Source of the DNA: Rhizobium sp. NFR03
GTDB taxonomy: Bacteria; Pseudomonadota; Alphaproteobacteria; Rhizobiales; Rhizobiaceae
Direction of reading: 5' to 3'
NCBI RefSeq assembly: GCF_900111275.1
Contig: NZ_FOGR01000002.1
Coordinates: forward strand, 372,001 to 436,000
Length of the DNA: 64,000 nt
Shown here: piece after piece, positions 20,621 to 29,671 of the stretch
Numbering within the stretch: the first letter of the stretch is position 1
How the letters are laid out: the number at the start of each line of letters is the position of its first letter
Program-made: the position numbers and the translations under genes
Notes under the pieces: generated by a model
The model's database searches: none
What the model saw: only the letters and a program-made list of their open reading frames with translations
What the model was told of the DNA's origin: nothing

Positions 20621-21685
20621 ATGTCAAACTTTCCGCCGCTCGTCTTCTCCGGTGTCCAGCCGACAGGCAATCTCCACCTCGGCAACTATCTCGGTGCAAT
20701 CCGCAAGTTCGTGGCGTTGCAGGAAAATAATGACTGCATCTACTGCGTGGTGGATCTGCATTCGATCACGGCGCAGCTGGTGCACGAGGATCTTCCGGGG
20801 CAGATCCGCTCGATTGCGGCGGCCTTCATCGCATCCGGCATCGATCCCAAGGCGCATATCGTCTTCAACCAGTCGGCCGTGCCGCAGCATGCCGAGCTTG
20901 CCTGGATCTTCAATTGCGTCGCGCGCATCGGCTGGATGAACCGCATGACGCAGTTCAAGGACAAGGCCGGCAAGGACCGCGAGAATGCCTCGCTCGGCCT
21001 GCTCGCCTATCCCAGCCTCATGGCGGCCGACATCCTCGTCTACCGCGCCACGCATGTGCCGGTGGGCGACGACCAGAAGCAGCATCTGGAACTGACGCGC
21101 GACATCGCCATGAAGTTCAACCTCGATTATCAGGCCCACATCCGCAAAGGTGGCAAGGGCATCGATATCACGGTCGGCGAAGAGCCCGTTCACGCCTACT
21201 TCCCGATGGTCGAGTCGATGATCGATGGCCCCGCGCCGCGCGTCATGAGCCTGCGCGACGGCACGAAGAAGATGTCGAAATCCGATCCGTCGGATCTCTC
21301 GCGCATCAATCTCGTGGATGACGCCGAGACGATTTCCAGGAAGATCCGCAAGGCGAAGACCGATCCGGACGGGTTGCCGTCGGAAATCGAAGGCCTTGCC
21401 GGACGCCCGGAAGCCGACAATCTCGTCGGCATCTACGCGGCTCTTGCCGATCGCACCAAGGCGGACATCCTCACCGAGTTCGGCGGCCAGCAGTTCTCCG
21501 TCTTCAAGCCGGCGCTGGTCGATCTTGCGGTCAACGTGCTCGCGCCCATCACGGGCGAGATGTCGCGGCTGATGGCGGATACGAGCCACATCGATGCCAT
21601 CCTGCGCGATGGCGGCGAGCGGGCGCGGGCGCGGGCGGAAGCCACGATGCGCGAAGTTCGCGAGATCATCGGCTTCCTCCAGTAG
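20621..21685 (+). CDS. trpS: Tryptophanyl-tRNA synthetase
   Basis: This 354-residue class I synthetase has the HIGH-type motif as [11 protein letters not shown] and the KMSKS motif exactly as [27 protein letters not shown] is the tryptophan-site region. It charges tRNA-Trp in the cytoplasm. The ATG at 20621 ([16 protein letters not shown]) follows GAGGTCTCC; the longer frame to 20525 is not supported. Its length is normal for the family. Confidence 0.97.
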   Translation: MSNFPPLVFSGVQPTGNLHLGNYLGAIRKFVALQENNDCIYCVVDLHSITAQLVHEDLPGQIRSIAAAFIASGIDPKAHIVFNQSAVPQHAELAWIFNCVARIGWMNRMTQFKDKAGKDRENASLGLLAYPSLMAADILVYRATHVPVGDDQKQHLELTRDIAMKFNLDYQAHIRKGGKGIDITVGEEPVHAYFPMVESMIDGPAPRVMSLRDGTKKMSKSDPSDLSRINLVDDAETISRKIRKAKTDPDGLPSEIEGLAGRPEADNLVGIYAALADRTKADILTEFGGQQFSVFKPALVDLAVNVLAPITGEMSRLMADTSHIDAILRDGGERARARAEATMREVREIIGFLQ

Positions 21686-21693
21686 GCGGCTGG

Positions 21694-21711
21694 CGTCCCC
21701 TGACGGGGACG
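21694..21711 (+). terminator. Hairpin after trpS
   Basis: A perfect 7-bp stem CGTCCCC / GGGGACG with a TGAC loop begins 8 nt after the trpS stop and is followed by GAAATGAAAA, not a T-run. A second, imperfect GC-rich hairpin follows at about 21720-21740. Termination is plausible but not certain. Confidence 0.45.
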
Positions 21712-21760
21712 AAATGAAAACGGCCTTGCGAAGGGCCGCTGCGAATGCCAGTGTTCCCCT

Positions 21761-22252
21761 ATGGTCTCGACACGTCTTTCACGCATGGAAGGTCACCGCC
21801 GCAAGTTTCTGGCGGTGATCGACGACACCCCGGAATGCGGCCGTGCCGTGCATTATGCAGGCATGCGCGCCAAGCACTCCTCCGGTGCCCTCGTTCTCCT
21901 CTACGTCATTCCCGATGGCGATTTTCAGCAATGGCTTGGTGTCGAGGGCATCATGCGGGCCGAGGCACGCGCGGAAGCGGAGGCGACGCTTGCCAAGGTC
22001 GCCCATGATGTGCGCGAGAAGATCGGCATCGAGCCGGAAATGATCATCCGTGAGGGACTTCCGACCGAGCAGATCTATGGTTTGATCGAGGAAGACCGGG
22101 ATATCGCTATTCTCGTGCTGGCCGCGGGCTCCTACAAGGACGGTCCCGGCCCTCTGGTTGCCTCCATTGCCGGCAAGACGGCCGTCTTCCCTATTCCCGT
22201 CACCGTCATCCCGGACATGCTGACGGACGAGGAGATCGACGCTCTGAGCTGA
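21761..22252 (+). CDS. Universal stress protein (UspA family)
   Basis: The 163-residue single Usp domain reads KFLAVIDDTPECGRAVHYAG at the first strand/helix, LVLLYVIP, then ILVLAAGSYKDGPGPLVASI, where the nucleotide-binding G-2x-G-9x-G(S/T) loop would be; here the glycine pattern is only partly kept, so ATP binding is doubtful. UspA proteins aid survival under starvation and redox stress; the partner is unknown. No convincing ribosome site precedes the ATG at 21761 or the alternative ATG at 21785 (MEGHRRKF). Neighbouring hairpins suggest it is transcribed alone. Confidence 0.82.
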   Translation: MVSTRLSRMEGHRRKFLAVIDDTPECGRAVHYAGMRAKHSSGALVLLYVIPDGDFQQWLGVEGIMRAEARAEAEATLAKVAHDVREKIGIEPEMIIREGLPTEQIYGLIEEDRDIAILVLAAGSYKDGPGPLVASIAGKTAVFPIPVTVIPDMLTDEEIDALS

Positions 22253-22429
22253 CCGGCGCGAGCGGGTCGGCGGTCGATATTTCTGTCCGACGACAGGCTC
22301 CTCTGGTATTCAGCCGCTGCGATCACCATTTTTCCGTCACCAGCGCAGGCTTGATGGCGAGGCGCGAGCCGCTTATGCTTATCGGGCATTTCTTTGACCG
22401 TCGGCCTTCACCCGACAGGGAGCACCATC

Positions 22430-22996
22430 ATGTTCATTCAGACCGAATCGACCCCGAACCCCGCAACGCTGAAGTTCCTGCCGGGCAAGGTCGTCCTGGA
22501 AAGCGGCACCGCCGAGTTCCGCGACGAAACCGAGGCTCGCGCAAGTTCCTCGCTTGCCGCACGCATCTTTGACATTCCCGGCGTCACCGGGGTCTATTTC
22601 GGCTATGACTTCATCACCGTTACCAAGGCGGATGCCGAGTGGCAGCACCTGAAGCCCGCCATTCTCGGCTCCATCATGGAGCACTTCATGTCCGGCCAGC
22701 CGATCATGGCGGGGCAGGGCCGTGCGGAAGAGGCAGACCAGGAAGGCGAATTCTTCGAGAAGGGCGACGAGACCATCGTCGCGACCATCAAGGAACTGCT
22801 GGAAACCCGCGTCCGCCCGGCCGTTGCGCAAGACGGCGGCGACATCACCTTCAAGGGTTTTCGCGACGGCACGGTCTTTCTCAACATGAAGGGTGCCTGT
22901 TCTGGCTGCCCGTCCTCGACCGCCACGCTGAAGCATGGCGTGCAGAACCTCCTGCACCACTTCGTGCCCGAGGTTCGTGCCGTCGAAGCGGTCTGA
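22430..22996 (+). CDS. NifU-family Fe-S cluster carrier/scaffold protein
   Basis: The 188-residue product has an N-terminal Nfu_N domain (MFIQTESTPNPATLKFLPG is diagnostic; also PGVTGVYFGYDFITVT) and a C-terminal NifU domain with the cluster-binding CSGC motif (MKGACSGCPSST). The pair corresponds to mitochondrial NFU1, which delivers [4Fe-4S] clusters to targets such as lipoyl synthase. MiaB in this window also needs such clusters. The ATG at 22430 has a GACAGGGAGCACC ribosome site. A hairpin with a short T-run follows. Confidence 0.93.
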   Translation: MFIQTESTPNPATLKFLPGKVVLESGTAEFRDETEARASSSLAARIFDIPGVTGVYFGYDFITVTKADAEWQHLKPAILGSIMEHFMSGQPIMAGQGRAEEADQEGEFFEKGDETIVATIKELLETRVRPAVAQDGGDITFKGFRDGTVFLNMKGACSGCPSSTATLKHGVQNLLHHFVPEVRAVEAV

Positions 22997-23022
22997 TCCG
23001 CAACGGATGAGACTGTCCTTCG

Positions 23023-23046
23023 AAAGGCGCCGGGGGCGGCGCTTTT
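23023..23046 (+). terminator. Terminator after the NifU-like gene
   Basis: A 10-bp stem (AAAGGCGCCG / CGGCGCTTTT, with one G-U pair) and a GGGG loop ends in TTTT. It lies between the NifU-like gene and tsaB. Confidence 0.6.
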
Positions 23047-23104
23047 CGGAGGGGATCAATGACCGCCCGGGCACGGGCATTCCGAGACGGGGCCACCCTT
23101 CCGC

Positions 23105-23791
23105 ATGATCGTTCTAGCCATCGACACTGCCGGCACGGCGTGTAACGTCGCGATATACGACGCCGCGCGCGACGCAACGCTGGGCATTGCCGGAGCCGAT
23201 ATCGGCCGCGGCCATGCCGAGCGGTTGATGGGCTTCATCGACGAAGCGCTGTCGGTGGCTGGCGTCGAGATGGACGAGGTCGATCGCATCGCCGTCACCA
23301 TCGGTCCCGGCTCGTTTACCGGCATCCGCGTCGGCGTGGCCACCGCCCGCGGCCTTGGCCTGGCTTTGGGCCGACCTGTCGTCGGCGTTTCCGTTCTGCA
23401 GGCATTGGCCATTTCCGCTCTCGCAGCCGCGCCCGGCCATCCCGTCCTCATCGTGACCGATGCGAAGCGCGAAGAGGTCTATCTCCAGCGCTTCGATGCA
23501 GCGGGCGAGCCTGTCGCCGATGCCGAAGCGCTGGATGTCGTCTCCGCCAGATCCGCGTTTCATAGCTTCGCGGGCACGATCAGTGGCTCCGGCGCCCGCC
23601 TGTTACGCGAAGACGCGGCCGTTGAGGCGAACCAAACTGAAGCGAGCCAGACGTCTGGCGATACCGCGGACATTGCGGTCGTGGCCAAGCTCGGTGCGTG
23701 CGCCGATCCCGCCACCGCTCTGCCCAAACCGCTTTACCTCCGGGGCCCCGATGTCCGCTCACAGGCGGGCTTTGCCGTGGCGCGCGCCTGA
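23105..23791 (+). CDS. tsaB: TsaB, subunit for tRNA t6A37 synthesis
   Basis: The 228-residue ASKHA-fold protein begins MIVLAIDTAGTACNVAIYD and has the TsaB signature GPGSFTGIRVGVATARGLGL. TsaB joins TsaD and TsaE to add threonylcarbamoyl to A37 of ANN-decoding tRNAs; it is not catalytic itself. The stop is followed after one base by the rimI ATG, and the tsaB-rimI pairing is common in bacteria. An Ala/Gln/Thr-rich insert near residues 170-190 is the least conserved part. Confidence 0.93.
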   Translation: MIVLAIDTAGTACNVAIYDAARDATLGIAGADIGRGHAERLMGFIDEALSVAGVEMDEVDRIAVTIGPGSFTGIRVGVATARGLGLALGRPVVGVSVLQALAISALAAAPGHPVLIVTDAKREEVYLQRFDAAGEPVADAEALDVVSARSAFHSFAGTISGSGARLLREDAAVEANQTEASQTSGDTADIAVVAKLGACADPATALPKPLYLRGPDVRSQAGFAVARA

Positions 23792-23792
23792 G

Positions 23793-24293
23793 ATGGCACT
23801 GATCGATTATTTCATCCGCCGCCCGGAGTTCGACATCTTCGACATGACGGTCGATCATCTCCCGGGCGTTGCGCGCATTCATGCCGCTTTGTTCAAGCCC
23901 GCCTGGAGCGCCAGCGAATTCCATGCCCTTCTCTTGCAGGAAAGCGTCTTCGGCTTCGTCGCCCGCCAGAACAATGCGAGCGTCGGGTCGGCGATGGGCG
24001 GTTTCGTGCTGACACGTTCGGCAGGCGGTGAAGCGGAGATCCTCACCATTGGCGTCGATCCCCGCTATGTCAGGGTGAGCCTTGGATGGCGCCTGATGCA
24101 GGCGGCGCTGGGTCGTGCCCGCCAGGATGGTGCGGAGGCCATGTTCCTCGAGGTCGATCAGGCGAATGTCGCGGCACTGGCACTCTATCGCCGGTTGGGC
24201 TTTCGCAAGGTCGGTGAGCGGAAGGCCTACTACAAGCCTTCGGGTCCTGATGCCGCCCCCGGCGGTGCCGACGTTCTCCGTCTCGATCTCTGA
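23793..24293 (+). CDS. rimI: RimI-type ribosomal protein/N-terminal acetyltransferase (GNAT)
   Basis: The 166-residue product is one GNAT domain with EILTIGVDPRYVRVSLGWRL (acetyl-CoA-binding beta4 and P-loop region), AMFLEVDQANVAALALYRRLGF and KAYYKPSG, as in RimI. RimI acetylates the N-terminus of ribosomal protein S18 in E. coli. The P-loop is odd: the usual Q/RxxGxG/A appears as YVRVSLGWRL, so glycines are reduced, although G/A spacing may still suffice. I start at the ATG at 23793, one base after tsaB; the upstream frame overlaps tsaB and is rejected. Confidence 0.9.
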   Translation: MALIDYFIRRPEFDIFDMTVDHLPGVARIHAALFKPAWSASEFHALLLQESVFGFVARQNNASVGSAMGGFVLTRSAGGEAEILTIGVDPRYVRVSLGWRLMQAALGRARQDGAEAMFLEVDQANVAALALYRRLGFRKVGERKAYYKPSGPDAAPGGADVLRLDL

Positions 24294-24301
24294 GCCGCAC
24301 G

Positions 24302-25090
24302 ATGATCGTCTGGCTCCGGATCGTCGTCTGCGTCTTTCTCCTGATCGTGGCGACGCTTCTGCTCGCGCCGGTGCAACTCTTTCTGCTCTGGCGTGACGGA
24401 CCGGCGAGGCGAACCCTTCCGCGCCTCTGGCACCGCATCGCCTGCCGGATGATCGGGCTTCGCGTCCATGTCCACGGCATGCCGGATACGCGGCGCCCGC
24501 TGCTCCTCGTGGCGAACCACGTCAGCTGGAAGGACATCCTCGCTCTCGGCTCGGTCGCCGATGTCGTCTTCATTGCGAAAGCGGAGGTGAAGGCATGGCC
24601 TGTCTTCGGCCCGCTCGCCCGCCTGCAGGCAACGATCTTCGTCGCGCGCGAGCAGAAGCGCACGACCGGAAACCAGGTCAACGAGATCGGCGCGCGCTTG
24701 GCAGCAGGCGAAATCGTCGTTCTCTTTCCCGAAGGCACGACCTCTGACGGCAACCGGGTGCTAGAGATCAAGACCTCGCTCTTCGGCGCCGCCGCTGCCG
24801 CCGTTCCGCTTGCGCCGGAGGGCACCGTCCACGTCCAGCCGGTCGCCATCGCCTATACCAGGGTCCACGGCATGCCAATGGGGCGCTACCACCGCCCCAT
24901 CGCAGCCTGGCCGGGGGACATCGAACTGGTGCCGCATCTCATGGGGGTCCTGCGCGAAGGGGCGGTCGATGTCGATCTCGTCTTCGGCGACACCATCGAC
25001 TACCGCGCAGAGAGCAACCGCAAGAAAGTCAGCAGGGACGTGGAGATGCAGCTGAAGGGCATGCTGCTGTCCCGGCTTCGGGGGCGATGA
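24302..25090 (+). CDS. PlsC-family 1-acyl-glycerol-3-phosphate-type acyltransferase, possible OlsA
   Basis: The 262-residue membrane enzyme has an N-terminal helix (about residues 3-25) and the LPLAT motifs NHVSWKD (HX4D in a shorter form, with H and D present), FPEGTTSDGNR and VAIAYTR. It acylates a lysolipid at the inner membrane. Besides phosphatidic acid synthesis it may be OlsA, which O-acylates lyso-ornithine lipid made by OlsB (9023). As I recall, the S. meliloti olsA lies beside miaB as this gene does. It follows rimI by 8 nt. Sequence alone does not separate PlsC from OlsA. Confidence 0.85.
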   Translation: MIVWLRIVVCVFLLIVATLLLAPVQLFLLWRDGPARRTLPRLWHRIACRMIGLRVHVHGMPDTRRPLLLVANHVSWKDILALGSVADVVFIAKAEVKAWPVFGPLARLQATIFVAREQKRTTGNQVNEIGARLAAGEIVVLFPEGTTSDGNRVLEIKTSLFGAAAAAVPLAPEGTVHVQPVAIAYTRVHGMPMGRYHRPIAAWPGDIELVPHLMGVLREGAVDVDLVFGDTIDYRAESNRKKVSRDVEMQLKGMLLSRLRGR

Positions 25091-25188
25091 GCGGGGGAGT
25101 GACGTGTCTCTTCCCCCATTCTTCGCTCTATCTCCTTCCCTGAAGCACATCGCTTCATTTTCCAGGCGATTTGCGCTATGGAGCCGGC

Positions 25189-26595
<1,407 letters not shown>

Positions 26596-26635
26596 TACAA
26601 TCAGGGCCTGACGACATCCTCGGGAGCCCTGCCGC

Positions 26636-27682
26636 TTGAACGGACACGAATTGGTTTCAAACCCGCCGCGCCAGTCGAAGACAACGCCTACGACAGACGC
26701 CAATCACTTCGTGCTCACATTCGAGAACAACCGCTTTGCGAGCGAGCTGTTCGGACAATACGACCAGAACCTCAAGCTCATCGAGCAACGGCTGCATGTG
26801 GATGCCCGACCGCGCGGCAACTCCGTGGCGATCTCGGGCGAGGTGACGGCCACCAATCAGGCGCGTCGTGCACTGGATTATCTTTATGGTCGCCTGCAGA
26901 AGGGCAGTACGGTCGAGGTCTCCGACGTCGAAGGCGCGATCCGCATGGCTGTTGCCGCTGACGACCAGTTGCAGCTTCCCACCATGGAGAAGAAGGCCAA
27001 GTTGAACCTCGCGCAGATCTCGACCCGCAAGAAGACCATCGCCGCCCGCACCCCGACGCAGGATTCCTACATCCGCGCGCTGGAGCGTTCCGAGCTTGTC
27101 TTCGGCGTCGGCCCGGCCGGTACCGGCAAGACCTATCTCGCCGTTGCCTACGCGGCCCAGCTTCTGGAGCGTGGTGCCGTCGATCGCATCATCCTGTCGC
27201 GTCCGGCGGTCGAGGCCGGCGAACGTCTGGGCTTCCTGCCCGGCGACATGAAGGAGAAGGTCGATCCCTATCTTCGTCCGCTCTACGATGCGCTCTACGA
27301 CATGATGCCCGGTGACAAGGTCGAGCGGGCGATTACTGCCGGCGTCATCGAAATTGCGCCGCTCGCCTTCATGCGCGGCCGCACGCTCGGCAATGCCGTC
27401 GTCATTCTCGACGAGGCGCAGAATACGACGACGATGCAGATGAAGATGTTCCTGACGCGTCTCGGCGAGAACGGCCGCATGATCGTGACCGGGGATCCGA
27501 GCCAGGTCGATCTTCCGCGGGGCACCAAGTCGGGCCTCGTGGAGGCGCTGCAGATCCTGAAGGATGTCGAGGGCGTGTCCGTTGTACGCTTCAAGGATGT
27601 CGACGTCGTACGCCACCCGATGGTCGCGCGCATCGTGCGGGCCTACGAGGCGCAGACGGCCGTGCCGGACGAAAGCCTCTAG
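26636..27682 (+). CDS. ybeZ: PhoH-family ATPase (YbeZ)
   Basis: The 348-residue P-loop protein has an N-terminal KH-like part (residues ~25-95, RGNSVAISGEVTATNQARRAL), Walker A GPAGTGKTYLAV, AGERLGFLPGDM, and Walker B AVVILDEAQNTT followed by VTGDPSQVDLP. YbeZ partners with the endonuclease YbeY, whose gene starts 2 nt after its stop, in ribosomal RNA maturation and quality control. The chosen start is TTG at 26636; a second TTG at 26651 is possible. Despite its PhoH name there is no evidence here for phosphate control. Confidence 0.93.
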   Translation: MNGHELVSNPPRQSKTTPTTDANHFVLTFENNRFASELFGQYDQNLKLIEQRLHVDARPRGNSVAISGEVTATNQARRALDYLYGRLQKGSTVEVSDVEGAIRMAVAADDQLQLPTMEKKAKLNLAQISTRKKTIAARTPTQDSYIRALERSELVFGVGPAGTGKTYLAVAYAAQLLERGAVDRIILSRPAVEAGERLGFLPGDMKEKVDPYLRPLYDALYDMMPGDKVERAITAGVIEIAPLAFMRGRTLGNAVVILDEAQNTTTMQMKMFLTRLGENGRMIVTGDPSQVDLPRGTKSGLVEALQILKDVEGVSVVRFKDVDVVRHPMVARIVRAYEAQTAVPDESL

Positions 27683-27684
27683 GC

Positions 27685-28194
27685 ATGGCGGCGAGACTGG
27701 ACCTTCAGGTCAGCGTCGAGGAAGGCGGATGGCCGGACGAGGCCGTGCTCGAGGCATCGAGCACGCGCATTCTCGAACATGCCGCAGCCTTTCTCGTGCG
27801 TGAGGAAGGTCAGCCCTTCCCGAAGATGACGCCGGAATTGTCTCTCGTCTTCACCAGCGACGCGGAAATTCGTAGCATCAACGCGGAATGGCGCAGCCAG
27901 GACAAGCCGACGAACGTCCTGTCCTTCCCTGCCTTTCCCGTCGTTCCGGGCGGCATGCCAGGCCCGATGCTGGGCGATATCGTGCTGGCCTACGAGACGC
28001 TGGTGCGCGAATCAGAAGAACTGGGAAAGCCTTTCGACGATCATCTGACACATCTTCTGGTACATGGTTTCCTGCATCTTTTTGGCTATGACCACTTGGA
28101 AACAGAAGAAGCCGAGCAAATGGAACAGCTGGAGACTCGCATTCTCTCGGGTCTTGGGGTATCTGATCCCTATGGGGACAGCGATCCCGTTTGA
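27685..28194 (+). CDS. ybeY: YbeY endoribonuclease, rRNA maturation
   Basis: The 169-residue metalloprotein has the zinc motif HLLVHGFLHLFGYDH (H-x3-H-x5-H with the usual GYDH end) and the upstream segment SINAEWRSQDKPTNVLSFP. It processes 16S rRNA 3' ends and degrades faulty ribosomes; in Sinorhizobium YbeY also affects small-RNA control. An insertion-free family length is seen. It is coupled to ybeZ (2-nt gap) and followed 12 nt later by corC, the classical ybeZ-ybeY-corC-lnt order. Confidence 0.95.
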   Translation: MAARLDLQVSVEEGGWPDEAVLEASSTRILEHAAAFLVREEGQPFPKMTPELSLVFTSDAEIRSINAEWRSQDKPTNVLSFPAFPVVPGGMPGPMLGDIVLAYETLVRESEELGKPFDDHLTHLLVHGFLHLFGYDHLETEEAEQMEQLETRILSGLGVSDPYGDSDPV

Positions 28195-28206
28195 CAGTTT
28201 GGAACG

Positions 28207-29430
28207 ATGAGCGACTTCAGATCACAGCCTGCCGTAGCAGGCAAAGACGACGTGGAAGCCTCCAGTCAGGACGAACCGGGCAGTAGTAGCGCGGTTCAGG
28301 CCTATGAGGCCGAAGCCGCCGAGGCCCTTAAACCCGAGGCGCACAAGCCGGAAGGTCATCGGCATCATACCTCTTTCTGGGCTCGGGCGGCCCGCCTCTT
28401 CCGCAGCCCGAACGGCGCCACGATCCGCGAGGATCTTGCCGACGCGCTGATGGCGGATCCTGGAACCGACGAGGTGTTTTCGCCCGCCGAGCGCGCCATG
28501 CTCAACAACATCCTGCGCTTCCGCGAAGTGCGCGTGGAGGATGTCATGGTGCCACGAGCCGATATCGAGGCGGTCGACCAAAGCATCACCATCGGCGAAC
28601 TCATGATCATCTTCGAGGAGTCCGGACGCTCACGCATGCCGGTCTACAGCGAAAGCCTCGATGATCCCCGGGGGATGGTCCACATCCGCGACCTTCTGTC
28701 TTACGTGACGAAACAGGCGCGCGCCCGTCGTCGTGGTCCGCCGCGCGTGGCGGCGTCGCCCGCTGTTGCCGCCCTTGCCGCGGATCGGCCGCAAAAAGTG
28801 CAGCGCCAGCCGCGCGCCGGCATCGACCTTGCCCGTATCGATCTGGACAAGACCGTGGAAGAGGCCGGCATCATCCGTCAGGTTCTCTTCGTGCCGCCCT
28901 CCATGCACGCCTCTGACCTCATGCAGCGCATGCAGGCCGCACGCATCCAGATGGCGCTCGTCATCGATGAGTATGGTGGCACCGATGGTCTGGCATCGCT
29001 GGAAGATATCGTTGAAATGGTCGTCGGCGATATCGAGGACGAGCATGACGACAGCGAGGTCATGTTCTCCCGCACGTCGGACGATATTTTCGTCGCCGAT
29101 GCACGCGTCGAGCTCGAGGTGATCGCAGCTGCGATCGGCCCTGACTTCGATGTTCGCGAGCAGTTGGAAGAGGTGGATACGCTGGGAGGCCTGGTCTTTG
29201 CGTCCCTCGGCCGGATACCCGCTCGCGGCGAGGTCGTGCAGGCCTTGCCCGGATTCGAGTTCCAGGTGCTGGATGCCGATCCCCGCCGCGTGAAGAAGGT
29301 CCGGATCGTCCGCAAGCGCCCGCCGGCCCGCCGCCGCGTGGTCGTGAAGGGCGAGGAGGATATCGGTGTGGAGCATTCGCTGCCGGAAGCGACTTCCGCG
29401 GAAGAGTCGTCGGGCCGAGCAGGCCGCTGA
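28207..29430 (+). CDS. corC: CorC/HlyC-family CBS-domain protein
   Basis: The 407-residue cytoplasmic protein has an acidic N-terminal tail, a CBS pair (MLNNILRFREVRVEDVMVPR opens it; VIDEYGGTDGLASLEDIVE closes it), and a C-terminal CorC_HlyC domain (DDIFVADARVELEV ... VDTLGGLVF). It lacks the DUF21 membrane domain. CorC proteins bind ATP and influence magnesium or cobalt efflux. A roughly 45-residue Arg/Pro/Ala-rich insert separates the two CBS repeats (about residues 172-215), and the C-terminus is again basic (KRPPARRRVVVK). It lies in the ybeZ-ybeY-corC-lnt line. Confidence 0.9.
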   Translation: MSDFRSQPAVAGKDDVEASSQDEPGSSSAVQAYEAEAAEALKPEAHKPEGHRHHTSFWARAARLFRSPNGATIREDLADALMADPGTDEVFSPAERAMLNNILRFREVRVEDVMVPRADIEAVDQSITIGELMIIFEESGRSRMPVYSESLDDPRGMVHIRDLLSYVTKQARARRRGPPRVAASPAVAALAADRPQKVQRQPRAGIDLARIDLDKTVEEAGIIRQVLFVPPSMHASDLMQRMQAARIQMALVIDEYGGTDGLASLEDIVEMVVGDIEDEHDDSEVMFSRTSDDIFVADARVELEVIAAAIGPDFDVREQLEEVDTLGGLVFASLGRIPARGEVVQALPGFEFQVLDADPRRVKKVRIVRKRPPARRRVVVKGEEDIGVEHSLPEATSAEESSGRAGR

Positions 29431-29538
29431 TGCGATGATCGTCCTTGCCAGGAGCAGACGGCAAAATAACCTGTCTTTCAAGGTTTGATGCGCTGTCTGA
29501 CACATGCTCTGGACATGCCTGATGCATCATGAAGAGGG

Positions 29539-29636
29539 CTAAAGCATTTCCAGCCGGAGCGGAATCGCTTCGGCGTCGGACAATGCGGCACAAAAGCATC
29601 GCCTGCGCCGCCATGATAATCATGGCGCAGGATGCC
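29539..29636. repeat. RIME-like intergenic palindromic element
   Basis: The stretch starting CTAAAGCATTTCCAGCC and containing GGCGTCGGACAATGCGG resembles the RIME family (Rhizobium-specific intergenic mosaic elements), which share an AAAGCATTTCC ... GTC.GG..AATGCG core. It is followed by a second palindrome: CTGCGCC (29603-29609) and ATGAT (29613-29617) pair with ATCAT (29619-29623) and GGCGCAG (29624-29630). It fills most of the corC-lnt gap. Family assignment is from memory of the consensus. Confidence 0.6.
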
Positions 29637-29671
29637 AAATGCTGGGTTGCAGCAAGCTGATAGGATTGCGA

